The notes under the pieces are model-generated. The model had not been told where the DNA came from and did no database searches. It saw only the letters and a program-made list of their open reading frames with translations. Both the position numbers and the translations under genes were made by a program. A stretch of DNA of 51,292 nucleotides from Comamonadaceae bacterium. GTDB taxonomy: Bacteria > Pseudomonadota > Gammaproteobacteria > Burkholderiales > Burkholderiaceae_C. This document shows positions 36,995-45,820 of the stretch, piece by piece (position 1 is the first letter of the stretch; each line of letters starts with the position of its first letter). The DNA lies in NCBI GenBank assembly GCA_947373105.1, contig CANBWK010000011.1, positions 1 through 51,292 on the forward strand, read 5' to 3'.

Positions 36995-37774
36995 ATGGAT
37001 CTCGGAATTTCTGGCCGAAAGGCAATAATTTGTGCGTCAACGCAAGGCTTGGGAAAGGCTTGCGCCACCTCTTTAGCACTTGAAGGTTGTATCGTTTACA
37101 TCAATGGCCGTCACGCTGAACGTGCTGAGCAAGTGGCCCAAGAAATCGCGCGAGAGACAGGTGGGCTGGTTTATGGTGTAGGCGCTGATATCACGACTGA
37201 AGCGGGTCGGGCTGCGCTCATTGCCGCGTGCCCAGAGCCTGACATTTTGGTGAACAACAATGCGGGTCCACCCCCTGGAAAGTTAGCAGATTGGCATCAC
37301 GACTCCTGGATACAAGCGTTGGAATCCAATATGCTTGCACCGGCGCTTCTCATTCGTGCCGTTGTTCCTGGCATGCGCGCGCGCAAATTTGGCCGCATCA
37401 TCAACATCACTTCTGCGATGGTCAAGTCACCTCGTCCACAAATGGCGTTGTCGACTGGAGCACGGGCGGGGTTGACTGCTTTTTCAAAGTCACTCTCTCT
37501 GGAAGTAGCTGTTGATAACGTCACCATTAACAGCCTACTTCCCGAGCGTATTGACACAGATCGTCAAAGATTTATGGCCGAGAAAATGATGAAAGAGCAA
37601 AGCATCACCATGCAAGAAGCACGTGATCAAATCGCCCAATCTATTGCTGCCAAAAGATTTGGCACACCTAAAGAATTTGGCGATGCCTGTGCCTACCTGT
37701 GCAGTGCCCAAGCCAGCTTTATATCGGGACAGAACCTGCAGCTGGATGGCGGCTCATATCACGGCTTAATTTAA
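36995..37774 (+). CDS. SDR-family oxidoreductase lacking the Tyr-Lys catalytic pair
   Basis: The 259-residue protein is a Rossmann-fold short-chain dehydrogenase. CASTQGLG (13-20) stands in the place of TGxxxGIG, LVNNNAG is present, and DGGSYHG lies at the C-terminus. The catalytic region keeps Ser139 (INITSA) but reads LSTGARAGL at 151-159 where YxxxK is expected, so neither Tyr nor Lys is at its normal site. Similar variants exist in Burkholderiales and may still bind NAD(P) or catalyse different chemistry. GGAG precedes the start; it is co-directional with the GntR gene. Confidence 0.88.
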   Translation: MDLGISGRKAIICASTQGLGKACATSLALEGCIVYINGRHAERAEQVAQEIARETGGLVYGVGADITTEAGRAALIAACPEPDILVNNNAGPPPGKLADWHHDSWIQALESNMLAPALLIRAVVPGMRARKFGRIINITSAMVKSPRPQMALSTGARAGLTAFSKSLSLEVAVDNVTINSLLPERIDTDRQRFMAEKMMKEQSITMQEARDQIAQSIAAKRFGTPKEFGDACAYLCSAQASFISGQNLQLDGGSYHGLI

Positions 37775-37799
37775 AGAGTCAGCGTCTAATTTGGGCTGA

Positions 37800-37863
37800 A
37801 TTTTTAGCATGCCTCTTGCCTTCAATGTCTTTATTTTGAAGTGGCATGTGAAAGCCTAAAAAT
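37800..37863. terminator. Nested hairpin between convergent genes (bidirectional terminator candidate)
   Basis: Three pairs of complementary blocks nest: ATTTTTAG 37800-37807 with CTAAAAAT 37856-37863, CATGCC 37808-37813 with GGCATG 37843-37848, and CTTCAA 37820-37825 with TTGAAG 37836-37841. A seven-base bulge interrupts the right arm. It lies between the ends of the convergent SDR and isomerase genes, and the A/T-rich outer arm gives a T-run in both directions, as expected for a two-way terminator. Confidence 0.5.
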
Positions 37864-37922
37864 CAGGGGGGATGATCATCTGTGGGTTGTTAAATCAGAG
37901 GTGATCAGTCCCATAACGCAAC

Positions 37923-38384
37923 TCAGGATTTTGGACTTGAGAAAAGCGGGTGAATATTGCTGTTGATCGTATTGAAAATTTCGGGACTTTCATCAATTTG
38001 AAAAGTGATACCGATATGACGTTGATTGAAAATTTTCTCGAAATGTAATTGGGTTGCAGCAGTCAATGCGTTGCCCACTTTCTTGTGTGTTTCGCTAGAT
38101 CGACCTTTTCCCATTCTGACATTGAGGTAAACGAAGGCGTAGTCCCCTGGATCTCCAGATGCTGCACCAAGGTGCGTATTGGCTGCACGACCCGCAGCAC
38201 CGCCATCAGCTATTGCGAAATGCGGGGCAGGAAATGCCAACACGCGAGTCCCACCTTTTGGGAAAACGGATTTGTTTTCTTCGTCAGTAATGGTCAGCAT
38301 GGTATCGGCTAAGTTGCGACAAAGCACTGACATATTTGTTTCTCGTTCGAGATTTGCTGTGTAAAAAATAACCATGTGTGGCAT
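37923..38384 (-). CDS. 5-carboxymethyl-2-hydroxymuconate isomerase family protein (CHMI/HpaF-like)
   Basis: About 153 residues from ATG 38382-38384 (AAGGAG seven bases upstream). It begins MPHMVIFYTANLE, so removal of Met exposes the N-terminal proline used as catalytic base in the tautomerase fold. FPKGGTRVLAFPAPHFAIADG, MGKGRSSETHKKVGNALTAA and the overall length match CHMI/HpaF more than the 60-70-residue 4-oxalocrotonate tautomerases. It would isomerise a hydroxymuconate or oxo-acid ring-cleavage product. It stands between two SDR genes on the opposite strand. Confidence 0.8.
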   Translation of the reverse strand: MPHMVIFYTANLERETNMSVLCRNLADTMLTITDEENKSVFPKGGTRVLAFPAPHFAIADGGAAGRAANTHLGAASGDPGDYAFVYLNVRMGKGRSSETHKKVGNALTAATQLHFEKIFNQRHIGITFQIDESPEIFNTINSNIHPLFSSPKS

Positions 38385-38450
38385 GAGATCTCCTTTGTTG
38401 TAAGCTATTAAAGTAAAGTTAATTATCATTGAATTTCAAGGATCAGGGTT

Positions 38451-39137
38451 ATGCTTTCAACTCGGTTAGATGGAAAACGCGTCTTGCTCACCCAGTCTCG
38501 GGAATTTATGGGCCCTGCACTGGTTGAAACTTTTCAGGCTTTAGGTGCACATGTGATAGCTGACGAACATTCGTTGGATCAAGATCCGTTAGTGCCTCAG
38601 AACATTGTCCAAGCGGCAGGCCAAGTGGACGTGCTTTTGTTGCATTTGGCATTGCCCGCACCCAGTACCCCAGTCGGTGAAATTGACGATGCTGAGTGGC
38701 GGAACGTATTTGCACATTTAGTCGATCCGATGCCTCGGCTGGTCGCTGCTGTGCTGCCTCAGATGATGGCGCGTCGTCAGGGTCGGATCTTGCTCATCGG
38801 CAGTGCTGCTGCGCTGCGCGGGCAAAAGCGCACCGGCAGTTACAGTGCTGCTCGTGGCGCGCAGTTAGCCTATGTACAAGCTGTCGGCTTGGAACTGGCC
38901 ACCTACGGAATTCAATTCAATGCGATTGCACAAAACTTTGTGGACAACCCCACTTACTATGGGGCCGAAGTGCAGGCCAACCCCCGCTTTCAGGATCGCT
39001 TGAAACGCGACGTCCCTCTGGGCCGTTTGGTCAGCGCGCAAGAAGACGCTAATTACGCTGGCTACCTTTGCAGTGATGCTGCCGCATGCTTTGTGGGGCA
39101 AATTTTCCCAATCAGTGGCGGCTGGGCCAGCCGCTGA
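38451..39137 (+). CDS. SDR-family protein with altered cofactor loop and YxxxR active site
   Basis: The 228-residue protein aligns with SDRs over its length: RILLIGSAAALRG with Ser118, then GSYSAARGAQLAY and the C-terminal FPISGGWASR. The nucleotide loop is TQSREFMG (14-21) instead of TGxxxGIG, and the active site is Y131-x3-R135, with Arg for Lys. It may have changed cofactor use or be non-catalytic. It is divergent from the CHMI-like gene and convergent with the TctC gene 20 bp away. Confidence 0.85.
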   Translation: MLSTRLDGKRVLLTQSREFMGPALVETFQALGAHVIADEHSLDQDPLVPQNIVQAAGQVDVLLLHLALPAPSTPVGEIDDAEWRNVFAHLVDPMPRLVAAVLPQMMARRQGRILLIGSAAALRGQKRTGSYSAARGAQLAYVQAVGLELATYGIQFNAIAQNFVDNPTYYGAEVQANPRFQDRLKRDVPLGRLVSAQEDANYAGYLCSDAAACFVGQIFPISGGWASR

Positions 39138-39157
39138 TACATAGCTCTGGAGTTGAA

Positions 39158-40132
39158 TTACTCCGCTTTCACGTCGGCGGCTTTGATAACCTTGGCCCAT
39201 TTGACGATTTCTTCGTCCAAGAATTTTCCGGCTTGTTCAGGTGTGCTGCCTACAGACTCAATGCCCAGAGCCTCAAAACGTGCTTTCAAGTCGGGCGATC
39301 GAATAGCTTTGGCAGTTTCCAGGGAAAGGCGATTGACAATGTCCCTTGGTGTGGCAGCGGGCGCAAGAAACAAGACCCACGTCGAGCCTTCAATGGCGGG
39401 CCCACCCGATTCGACAATGGTGGGGACTTCAGCCGCTCCAGGGATGCGCTTGTTTGAAAATACAGCAATAGGTTTGATCTTTCCGCTGCGAACGTGCGGC
39501 ATCATGGCGCTGGCTGTGTCGGTCAAGACTTGCAGACTACCGCCCATTAAGTCACTCAATGCGGGTGCGGTCCCCTTGTAGGGAACGTGAACCATGTCAG
39601 CGCCTGTGACTTGCTTGAACAGCTCCTGTGTCAAATGCGCTGCAGCCCCCACGCCAGATGATCCAAAGGCCACTTTGCCCGGATTGGCCTTGGAGTAAGC
39701 CACGAGCTCCTTGATATCTTTAATGGGTAAATTATTATTGACCACCATCACCAAGGGTGCGATGCCGACCAATGAGACGGGGGCAAAACTTTTCACCACG
39801 TCATAAGGCAATCGGCCGGCATAAAGGGTTGCGTTGGCCGCATGCGCACCAATGACGGTTAAAAAAGTATAGCCATCAGGCGCTGCACGGGCCGCCAAGT
39901 CGGCGCCCAGGATCGAGTTGGCGCCCGGTTTGTTTTCAATGACGATGTTCCAGCCTGTTTGCTCCTGGACTTTTTGAACCACCATGCGCGTTGCATTGTC
40001 GGTGATGCCGCCGGGGGTGTAAGGAATGATCCACTTGATGGGTTTGTTGGGCCAAGCCTGGGTCAAGCCTGAAAGAGGGAAGCCTAAAACCAAGGCGATG
40101 GAAAGGGTCTTGAGAAGAGTCAAAGTACGCAT
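39158..40132 (-). CDS. TctC/Bug-family periplasmic binding protein
   Basis: This intact 324-residue TctC protein has a signal peptide (LSIALVLGFPLSGLTQA) followed by WPNKPIKWIIPYTPGGITDNATR, then LAARAAPDGYTFL, LPYDVVKSFAPVSLVG and MVHVPYKGTAPALSDLMGG. It binds a carboxylate in the periplasm. No TctA/TctB is linked. It lies 39 bp downstream of the SRPBCC gene on the same strand, at the end of the amidohydrolase-SRPBCC run. Confidence 0.93.
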   Translation of the reverse strand: MRTLTLLKTLSIALVLGFPLSGLTQAWPNKPIKWIIPYTPGGITDNATRMVVQKVQEQTGWNIVIENKPGANSILGADLAARAAPDGYTFLTVIGAHAANATLYAGRLPYDVVKSFAPVSLVGIAPLVMVVNNNLPIKDIKELVAYSKANPGKVAFGSSGVGAAAHLTQELFKQVTGADMVHVPYKGTAPALSDLMGGSLQVLTDTASAMMPHVRSGKIKPIAVFSNKRIPGAAEVPTIVESGGPAIEGSTWVLFLAPAATPRDIVNRLSLETAKAIRSPDLKARFEALGIESVGSTPEQAGKFLDEEIVKWAKVIKAADVKAE

Positions 40133-40171
40133 TATTTTTCCAGTGTTGTTGTCTATTGAAATGTAAGGGCA

Positions 40172-40576
40172 TCAGTGCTTTTCGACGTGTTTGGCAAAAT
40201 TATTCAAAATACTTTGCCAGCCCTGTCTTTGTTGATCCTCAGAATGCTCGACTTCAGCATCGAAGGTCACCCGCACAGTCACGCCCAGTTTGCCACTTAG
40301 AAAATCAACAGCTGCAGTGCGATCGCCAAAGGTGTATTCAATGCGTTCATGGGGAATGATTTTCGTGTAGATACCTGCAAAGTCAAATCCAACACTGCCA
40401 TCCTTGGCCTCCATGTGGGACGAGAACTCGCCACCTTCCCGAAACTCGACTGAGGACTGGGTGGTGTGCCAATCTTCTGAGGCGGCATTCCATTGCATGA
40501 TGTCCGCAGGGGTTATATAAGCAAGCCACACTTGATCCAGGGGGGCGTTGACAGTGGTTTCTACAGAAATTTTCAC
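40172..40576 (-). CDS. SRPBCC/AHSA1-domain protein
   Basis: The 134-residue protein begins MKISVETTVNAPLDQVWLAYITPADIMQWN, the opening of START-like (SRPBCC, AHSA1/polyketide-cyclase) domains, followed by GGEFSSHMEAKDGSVGFDF and the final helix QGWQSILNNFAKHVE. Such small helix-grip proteins bind hydrophobic ligands; most have no known reaction. It lies between the ACMSD-type amidohydrolase and TctC genes on one strand, so a ligand-handling role in the same pathway is possible. Confidence 0.85.
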   Translation of the reverse strand: MKISVETTVNAPLDQVWLAYITPADIMQWNAASEDWHTTQSSVEFREGGEFSSHMEAKDGSVGFDFAGIYTKIIPHERIEYTFGDRTAAVDFLSGKLGVTVRVTFDAEVEHSEDQQRQGWQSILNNFAKHVEKH

Positions 40577-40605
40577 GGTGTGGCTCCATCAAAAATTGCG
40601 TGCAA

Positions 40606-41727
40606 TCATTCTGTGTGGGGGATATTGAAAAACTGACGCGCATTTCCCCCAGTGATCAGGTCGCGGTCATGCTTTGCCAAACGTTTGACCGAAGAAATCA
40701 AGCCCAGCGGATCGACCTCGGCCATATCGTAGGGGTAGTCGGTACCGAGCAACACATGGTCTGCGCCAAAGCGATCGATCAGATTGCGCAACAAGACGGG
40801 ATCGAAAGTGATGATGTCGAAGTAAAAACGTTCCAGGTAAGTGGATGGTTTTTTCTTGATTTTGGTGCGCGTATCGGGGCGGGCGCCATGCGCATGGTCC
40901 ATGCGAGCCCAGTAGTGGGGCAAATAGCCACCCGCATGGGCCAGCAAAATTTTCAGTTTAGGGTAGCGCTCCATGACGCCATCAAAAATGAGGTGGCTGA
41001 CTGCGATGGTCGTGTCCAGCGGGTTGCCAATCACATTGTTGAAGTAGTGATTCTCGAGGCGGCTTGCTTCGCTGAAACCGTTGGGGTGAATAAACAAGGG
41101 CACATTCAATTCATGCGCACGCTTGAAGAATTTTTCAAGACCCAAGGAAGGGTCTGTGAGATTTTTCCCATTCACGTGGCTGTTAATTTCGATGCCTTTG
41201 AGCCCTAATTTTTTGACTGCGTGATTCAGTTCCTTCACGGCCAATCCTGCGTCTTGCAGCGGCACGGTACCCAGCGCCAAGAGTCGATCAGGATGATCGG
41301 CCACGATGCGGGCCATCCCTTCGTTGACATCGCGGGCCAACTCGGCTCCAAATCCGGCTTCTGCAAAGTAGTAGTACTGAAATGGCGCAGGCGAGACCAC
41401 TTGAATGTCAATGCCCATGCGGTCCATGTCTTTGAGGCGAACTTCTATGTCCGAGAGCATGGGCGCACGATCGCTCATTTGTTGCGCATTGGTATCGCGC
41501 GTCAATTGATTCGCGAAGACAAATGCAAACTCTTGCTCTGCAGGTTTAAGCACAGCAGCCTTTTGCCCCACCGCCGGATTGAAATAATGACAATGCACAT
41601 CGATGTTCAAGTGACCGTCATGCCGCCGAGCCCCCTTTTTCGCGGCCAGCGAGGTGAACATGCCTTTAGTTCCTTTGCCATGTTGGTGGTAAGGATGTTT
41701 GCAAGTAGGGGCACAACTGAAAAGCAT
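40606..41727 (-). CDS. ACMSD-type amidohydrolase/decarboxylase
   Basis: The 373-residue TIM-barrel metal enzyme of the amidohydrolase-2 family has metal ligands HCH at 45-47 (IDVHCHYFNP), LFIHPNGF, LLAHAGGYLP and the aspartate in LGTDYPYDMAE. This family includes aminocarboxymuconate-semialdehyde decarboxylase and gamma-resorcylate decarboxylase: Zn/Mn-dependent non-oxidative decarboxylases of aromatic or muconate acids. The first 25 residues form an unusual Cys/His-rich extension (C5, C9, H11, H14, H16). AGGAG precedes the ATG. The MDR gene upstream ends nine bases before this start, so they are co-transcribed. Confidence 0.9.
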   Translation of the reverse strand: MLFSCAPTCKHPYHQHGKGTKGMFTSLAAKKGARRHDGHLNIDVHCHYFNPAVGQKAAVLKPAEQEFAFVFANQLTRDTNAQQMSDRAPMLSDIEVRLKDMDRMGIDIQVVSPAPFQYYYFAEAGFGAELARDVNEGMARIVADHPDRLLALGTVPLQDAGLAVKELNHAVKKLGLKGIEINSHVNGKNLTDPSLGLEKFFKRAHELNVPLFIHPNGFSEASRLENHYFNNVIGNPLDTTIAVSHLIFDGVMERYPKLKILLAHAGGYLPHYWARMDHAHGARPDTRTKIKKKPSTYLERFYFDIITFDPVLLRNLIDRFGADHVLLGTDYPYDMAEVDPLGLISSVKRLAKHDRDLITGGNARQFFNIPHTE

Positions 41728-41736
41728 GGTTTGCTC

Positions 41737-42873
41737 CTATGCCTCTTGTGGAGTAATCAGGTATTTGGAACCCGTTGCGCGCTGGGTATAGGCCGCAATT
41801 ACATCGGGTTGCAGGGCTTGGGTTAGGGTGATTCGATTCGAGTAATGGCTCGCAAATGTCGTCTTGAGTTCGGCGGAGACGCGATCTCGCAGTTTTTGCG
41901 CATCCTCATGCCCGATGCGATTTAAAAATGGAAACAGAAGCCAGCCCCCAATGCCCCATGCAAAACCAAAGTTGCGTGTTATTTCAGTAGGGCGTACATC
42001 CAGGCCACCATAGATGTAAACCTGTTTGTGGGTTGTAGAGCCATACCGGCTGTAGACGGTGGCCGAGCGGTTCAGTGCTGTTTCCATGCACGTGAGGATT
42101 TGACCTGCCAGTTGGCCGCCGCCCGTGGCATCAAATGCGATGGTGGCGCCAGTGTCCATCAATGCCTGCGTCAGATCCTCCATGAACGTGGGCACAGAGG
42201 TGTCACACACATAGCGAGCACCGATGCTTTTAAGCAATGCGGCCTGCTCGGGTTTGCGCACGATGTTCACCAGTTCAATGTGGTCTTTCTGGCAGATCCT
42301 GTTGAGCATCTGTCCAAGGTTGGATGCTGCAGCCGTGTGCACCAAGGCTTTGTAGCCTTCGCGCCGCATGGTTTCGACCATGCCCAAGGCAGTCAAGGGA
42401 TTGACAAAAGAAGAAGCACCATCTGCCGCTGTGGCAGCTTGTGCCAATACGATGCAATTGCTGGCTTCTAAACAGCGATATTGCGCATACATGCCGCCAC
42501 CAATCATGGCTACTTTTTTCCCCAGCAGCGCTTGTGCCGCAGGGGAATTTCCTGCTGCAATCACCGTGCCCGCGCCTTCGTTGCCTACAGGCAGGGATTG
42601 GTCTAACCGGCCCTGCATGCTTTTCATTGCACGCTCAGGAATCTTTAGCGTCACAACCGGATGGGTTGAGGTGCCAGACAAGACGCGAGTCTGGATATCG
42701 GCAGCGCCAAAGAGCAAACCGATGTCAGAAGGGTTGAGGGGTGTCGCTTCTACGCGAACCAATACTTCTTTTGGACCGGGAGTTGGCACAGGTTCATCAA
42801 CCAAAAAAATTTCCAGTTCGCCGCTGGCTTTAACAAGTGACCGCATTTGCAGTCCAGAGATGGGGTTCAGCAT
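41737..42873 (-). CDS. MDR-family (quinone oxidoreductase-like) dehydrogenase
   Basis: This 378-residue medium-chain dehydrogenase/reductase has GNEGAGTVIAAG in the catalytic domain. A Rossmann domain with HTAAASNLGQ follows, then FDATGGGQLAGQI. The cysteines and histidines of zinc alcohol dehydrogenases are missing, so a zinc-free NAD(P)H quinone/enone reductase is likely. It is the first gene of a minus-strand run with the ACMSD-type amidohydrolase, SRPBCC and TctC genes, and diverges from a CoA ligase. Confidence 0.88.
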   Translation of the reverse strand: MLNPISGLQMRSLVKASGELEIFLVDEPVPTPGPKEVLVRVEATPLNPSDIGLLFGAADIQTRVLSGTSTHPVVTLKIPERAMKSMQGRLDQSLPVGNEGAGTVIAAGNSPAAQALLGKKVAMIGGGMYAQYRCLEASNCIVLAQAATAADGASSFVNPLTALGMVETMRREGYKALVHTAAASNLGQMLNRICQKDHIELVNIVRKPEQAALLKSIGARYVCDTSVPTFMEDLTQALMDTGATIAFDATGGGQLAGQILTCMETALNRSATVYSRYGSTTHKQVYIYGGLDVRPTEITRNFGFAWGIGGWLLFPFLNRIGHEDAQKLRDRVSAELKTTFASHYSNRITLTQALQPDVIAAYTQRATGSKYLITPQEA

Positions 42874-43051
42874 GAGAGACTCCTATTATTTTTAAACTCT
42901 AGCACAGGGGACGCAGATGAATTGTCGGATGCGTTACTCGACCGGTATCACATTCTTTCAAAATTCAGTTATAAATTGGCCATACAAGGGTGCAGCGCTT
43001 AGGACAGTTGCCAACATTCGAACTAAAGCTGCCCCGCATTGGAGACAAAGC

Positions 43052-44605
43052 ATGAAGACACAAGCCCATCAGGGTTGCAGCATGGGTGATTTGATCATTA
43101 CCGCCATTCAACGAGGGAGTGATCGAGATGCGTTTGTCTTGGGTGATCTGCACATCACTTACCGTGAGATGGGGCGCCAAATCAGTCAAATCATTCAGGT
43201 GCTCGATGGCATGGGTTTGCAACACGGCCAGACGATCGCCACCTTGTCGACCAATCGACCGCACGCTTTTTTCATTTCAGCGGCGGCCTATGTGATGGGC
43301 CTGCGGGTGGTCTGGATGAACCCCATGTCTTCGCCGGATGACCATCTTTACCAGGTAGAAGATGCGCAGGTGCAGGCGATGGTCGTGGAGCCTGCAACGT
43401 TTGGTGACCGGGCTTTGAAGATTGCCAATGCTGTAAACCGTCCATTGGCTTTGCTCGGTTTAGGGCCCTGGGGGGCGCAAACCGATTTGTACAGCCAAAT
43501 GGCCCTGCACATGCCGATAACGCTGGTCTCCCGCAGTCAGGAAGATGACGACTGTGCCTTGATTTACACCGGCGGCACCACAGGCAAGCCCAAAGGCGTT
43601 TTACATACCCACCGCGTCATGGTGGCTATGGTGATGATGCAAATGGCCGATTTCGATTGGCCTGCCATGCCGCGCTTTTTGGCCATGACACCCATCACAC
43701 ATGCCGCAGGGGCCTTGATTCCACCGGTGCTCATGCGCTCGGGCACGGTCATCATGCACCCGGGCTTCGATGTCAAAACCTTTTGCGCCTTGGTCCAGCG
43801 GCACCGGGTCAATTGCACCTTCATGGTGCCCACAATGATCTATGTCCTGCTCGACTCGCCAGTGCGTCAAGACCATGATTTGAGTAGTTTGGAAACCTTG
43901 ATTTACGGTGCGGCCTCCATCGCTCCAGCGCGTTTGAAAGAAGGCATCGCAGAACTCGGGCCGATCTTCATGCAGTTGTATGGACAGTCCGAGGCACCCA
44001 TGGCCATGACGGTCTTGCACAAGCACGAGCATGACCCTGAAAACTACCCGCACCGTTTGAGCTCCTGTGGTACGCCGGTGGTGGGCATTCAACTTGCGCT
44101 GCTCGATGATGAGGGTCAGCCAGTTCCCACCGGTGAGGTGGGTGAAATTTGCGTGAGAGGGCCCCTGGTCATGCAAGAGTACATCCACAAGCCGCAGGAG
44201 AATGCGCAGGCTTTTCGCCATGGTTGGCTTTACAGCGGCGATTTGGCTCGACGCGATGCCGATGGCTACTTGTACATTGTGGATCGCTCCAAAGACATGG
44301 TGATCTCTGGCGGCTTCAATGTTTTCCCGCGAGAAATAGAAGACGTATTGGCAACACATTCTGCCGTGGCGGCTGTGGCCGTGGTGGGTGTACCGCATGA
44401 CAAGTGGGGTGAGGCCGTCCATGCTGTGGTGGTTTGGCGTACCGGCCAAACGGCCGACTGGGGCGAGTTGGCTGATATGGTCAGGGCCAAAAAGGGGGCC
44501 ATCCATGTGCCCAAATATTTCCATGCCGTGGATCAGTTGCTGACCACGGGGCTGGGCAAGGTTGACAAGAAAGCCATCCGCATGCAAGTGCAGAACTTTC
44601 ATTGA
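43052..44605 (+). CDS. Acyl-CoA synthetase (AMP-dependent, ANL family)
   Basis: About 517 residues from ATG 43052, which follows GGAGAC at good spacing; the longer frame to 42917 has no ribosome site. The ANL motifs are IYTGGTTGKPKGV, YGQSEAPMAM, SGDLARRDADGYLYIVDRSKDM in outline, and the C-terminal GLGKVDKKAIR with the catalytic Lys. It shares the word GQSEAP with the broken ligase at 7233-8789, so the two are probably close relatives. The Fe-alcohol dehydrogenase follows after 34 bp on the same strand. Substrate unknown. Confidence 0.92.
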   Translation: MKTQAHQGCSMGDLIITAIQRGSDRDAFVLGDLHITYREMGRQISQIIQVLDGMGLQHGQTIATLSTNRPHAFFISAAAYVMGLRVVWMNPMSSPDDHLYQVEDAQVQAMVVEPATFGDRALKIANAVNRPLALLGLGPWGAQTDLYSQMALHMPITLVSRSQEDDDCALIYTGGTTGKPKGVLHTHRVMVAMVMMQMADFDWPAMPRFLAMTPITHAAGALIPPVLMRSGTVIMHPGFDVKTFCALVQRHRVNCTFMVPTMIYVLLDSPVRQDHDLSSLETLIYGAASIAPARLKEGIAELGPIFMQLYGQSEAPMAMTVLHKHEHDPENYPHRLSSCGTPVVGIQLALLDDEGQPVPTGEVGEICVRGPLVMQEYIHKPQENAQAFRHGWLYSGDLARRDADGYLYIVDRSKDMVISGGFNVFPREIEDVLATHSAVAAVAVVGVPHDKWGEAVHAVVVWRTGQTADWGELADMVRAKKGAIHVPKYFHAVDQLLTTGLGKVDKKAIRMQVQNFH

Positions 44606-44639
44606 TATTCATTACTTATCGTTTCACAAAGGACACTCG

Positions 44640-45806
44640 ATGACCGCAGGTTTGTTTTCCTTTTTACCCCTGGACCGCGTGGTTTTTGGCACGCCAGTGG
44701 CCACTGCTTTGCAAGAAGAGGTGCACTTGCGTAAAGCAAAACGCATTTTTGTGGTGACTGGCCGTACCTTGAACCAAAAAACCGAATTGATCCAACAAGC
44801 CACATCTGGCATTGCGGACCAGATAGTCGGTATTTTTGACGGCTGTGTGGAGCACACTCCTCGGGATACCGTAATCGCCTTAACGCACGCTTTGCGTAAT
44901 GCTCAAGCTGATTTGATTGTGAGCATCGGGGGTGGCACAGTGATTGATACCGTGAAAATTGCGCTGGTATGCCTTGCTGAAAATGTGGAGCGCATTGAGC
45001 AACTCGACGATTGGCACATGGCCGTCAATCCTGACGGGTCATTGCGAGTGCCGGTGGTGAGCGAGCCGCCATGCCGGCAAATCACCGTACCCACCACCTT
45101 GTCGGGTGCGGAGTTCAGTGACTTGGCCGGCGGTACGGACACGCGTACTGGCGTGAAGCATGGATTTACCGGCAGGTTCATTGGGTCGGCCAGCGTTATT
45201 CTCGATCCGGCCATGACCATGGCAACACCCGATCGACTGTGGTTGTCCACTGGCGTAAGGGCTATCGACCATGCGGTGGAAGCGATGTGCGCAGTGAATG
45301 CGCAACCCTTCACAGATGCTTTGGCTGTCAGGGCCATTGGCATGCTGCAAACTTCATTGCGCCGCTACATGACACATCCGCAAGACCAGGAAGCCCGTTT
45401 GAACGCTCAAATGGGTGCTTGGCTGGCCGCCACCAGCATCCGACGTGTGCATTACGGTGCCAGTCATGGCTTAGGGCACGCTTTGGGTGCCGACAGTGGT
45501 GTCCCTCATGGCATCACTTCGTGTGTGTTATTGCCTTCGGTCATGCGCTACAACCAGTCTTATTGCGCCAAGCCATTGCAGGAAATTGCGGCGGCCTTTG
45601 GTGATGCTTCACGTCCAGCTGCCGATCAGTTGCAGGCCTTGATTGCCGAGCTGAAACTGCCAACACGTATTTCGCAACTCTCGGTCCCGCGTGAGCGCTT
45701 GGCGGTGATTGCTGAAAAAGGTTTAGCCAATCCGTTTGTGCGGGCCAACCCGCGGCCGATCTCTCAAGCCGCAGACACGCTCGCTATTTTGGAGTCTGCT
45801 TGGTAG
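44640..45806 (+). CDS. Iron-containing alcohol dehydrogenase (maleylacetate-reductase type)
   Basis: About 388 residues from ATG 44640 with AAAGGA upstream. The family III dehydrogenase features are SIGGGTVIDTVK (NAD binding), VPTTLSGAEFSDLAG, ILDPA (metal Asp), RAIDHAVEA, and SHGLGHALGADSGVPHG (metal His residues). Maleylacetate reductase belongs here; other members reduce aldehydes or hydroxy-acids. With the ACMSD-type enzyme nearby, a resorcylate- or hydroxyquinol-like lower route is conceivable, but no hydroxyquinol dioxygenase is present. It is convergent with the alpha/beta hydrolase gene 14 bp away. Confidence 0.9.
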   Translation: MTAGLFSFLPLDRVVFGTPVATALQEEVHLRKAKRIFVVTGRTLNQKTELIQQATSGIADQIVGIFDGCVEHTPRDTVIALTHALRNAQADLIVSIGGGTVIDTVKIALVCLAENVERIEQLDDWHMAVNPDGSLRVPVVSEPPCRQITVPTTLSGAEFSDLAGGTDTRTGVKHGFTGRFIGSASVILDPAMTMATPDRLWLSTGVRAIDHAVEAMCAVNAQPFTDALAVRAIGMLQTSLRRYMTHPQDQEARLNAQMGAWLAATSIRRVHYGASHGLGHALGADSGVPHGITSCVLLPSVMRYNQSYCAKPLQEIAAAFGDASRPAADQLQALIAELKLPTRISQLSVPRERLAVIAEKGLANPFVRANPRPISQAADTLAILESAW

Positions 45807-45820
45807 AGCTTGTCAGTGCG

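Noticed and set aside
43601-44602. A 333-codon open frame on the minus strand
   Set aside because: It lies fully antisense to the well-supported acyl-CoA ligase (43052-44605), is His-rich with no family motif, and has no ribosome site.
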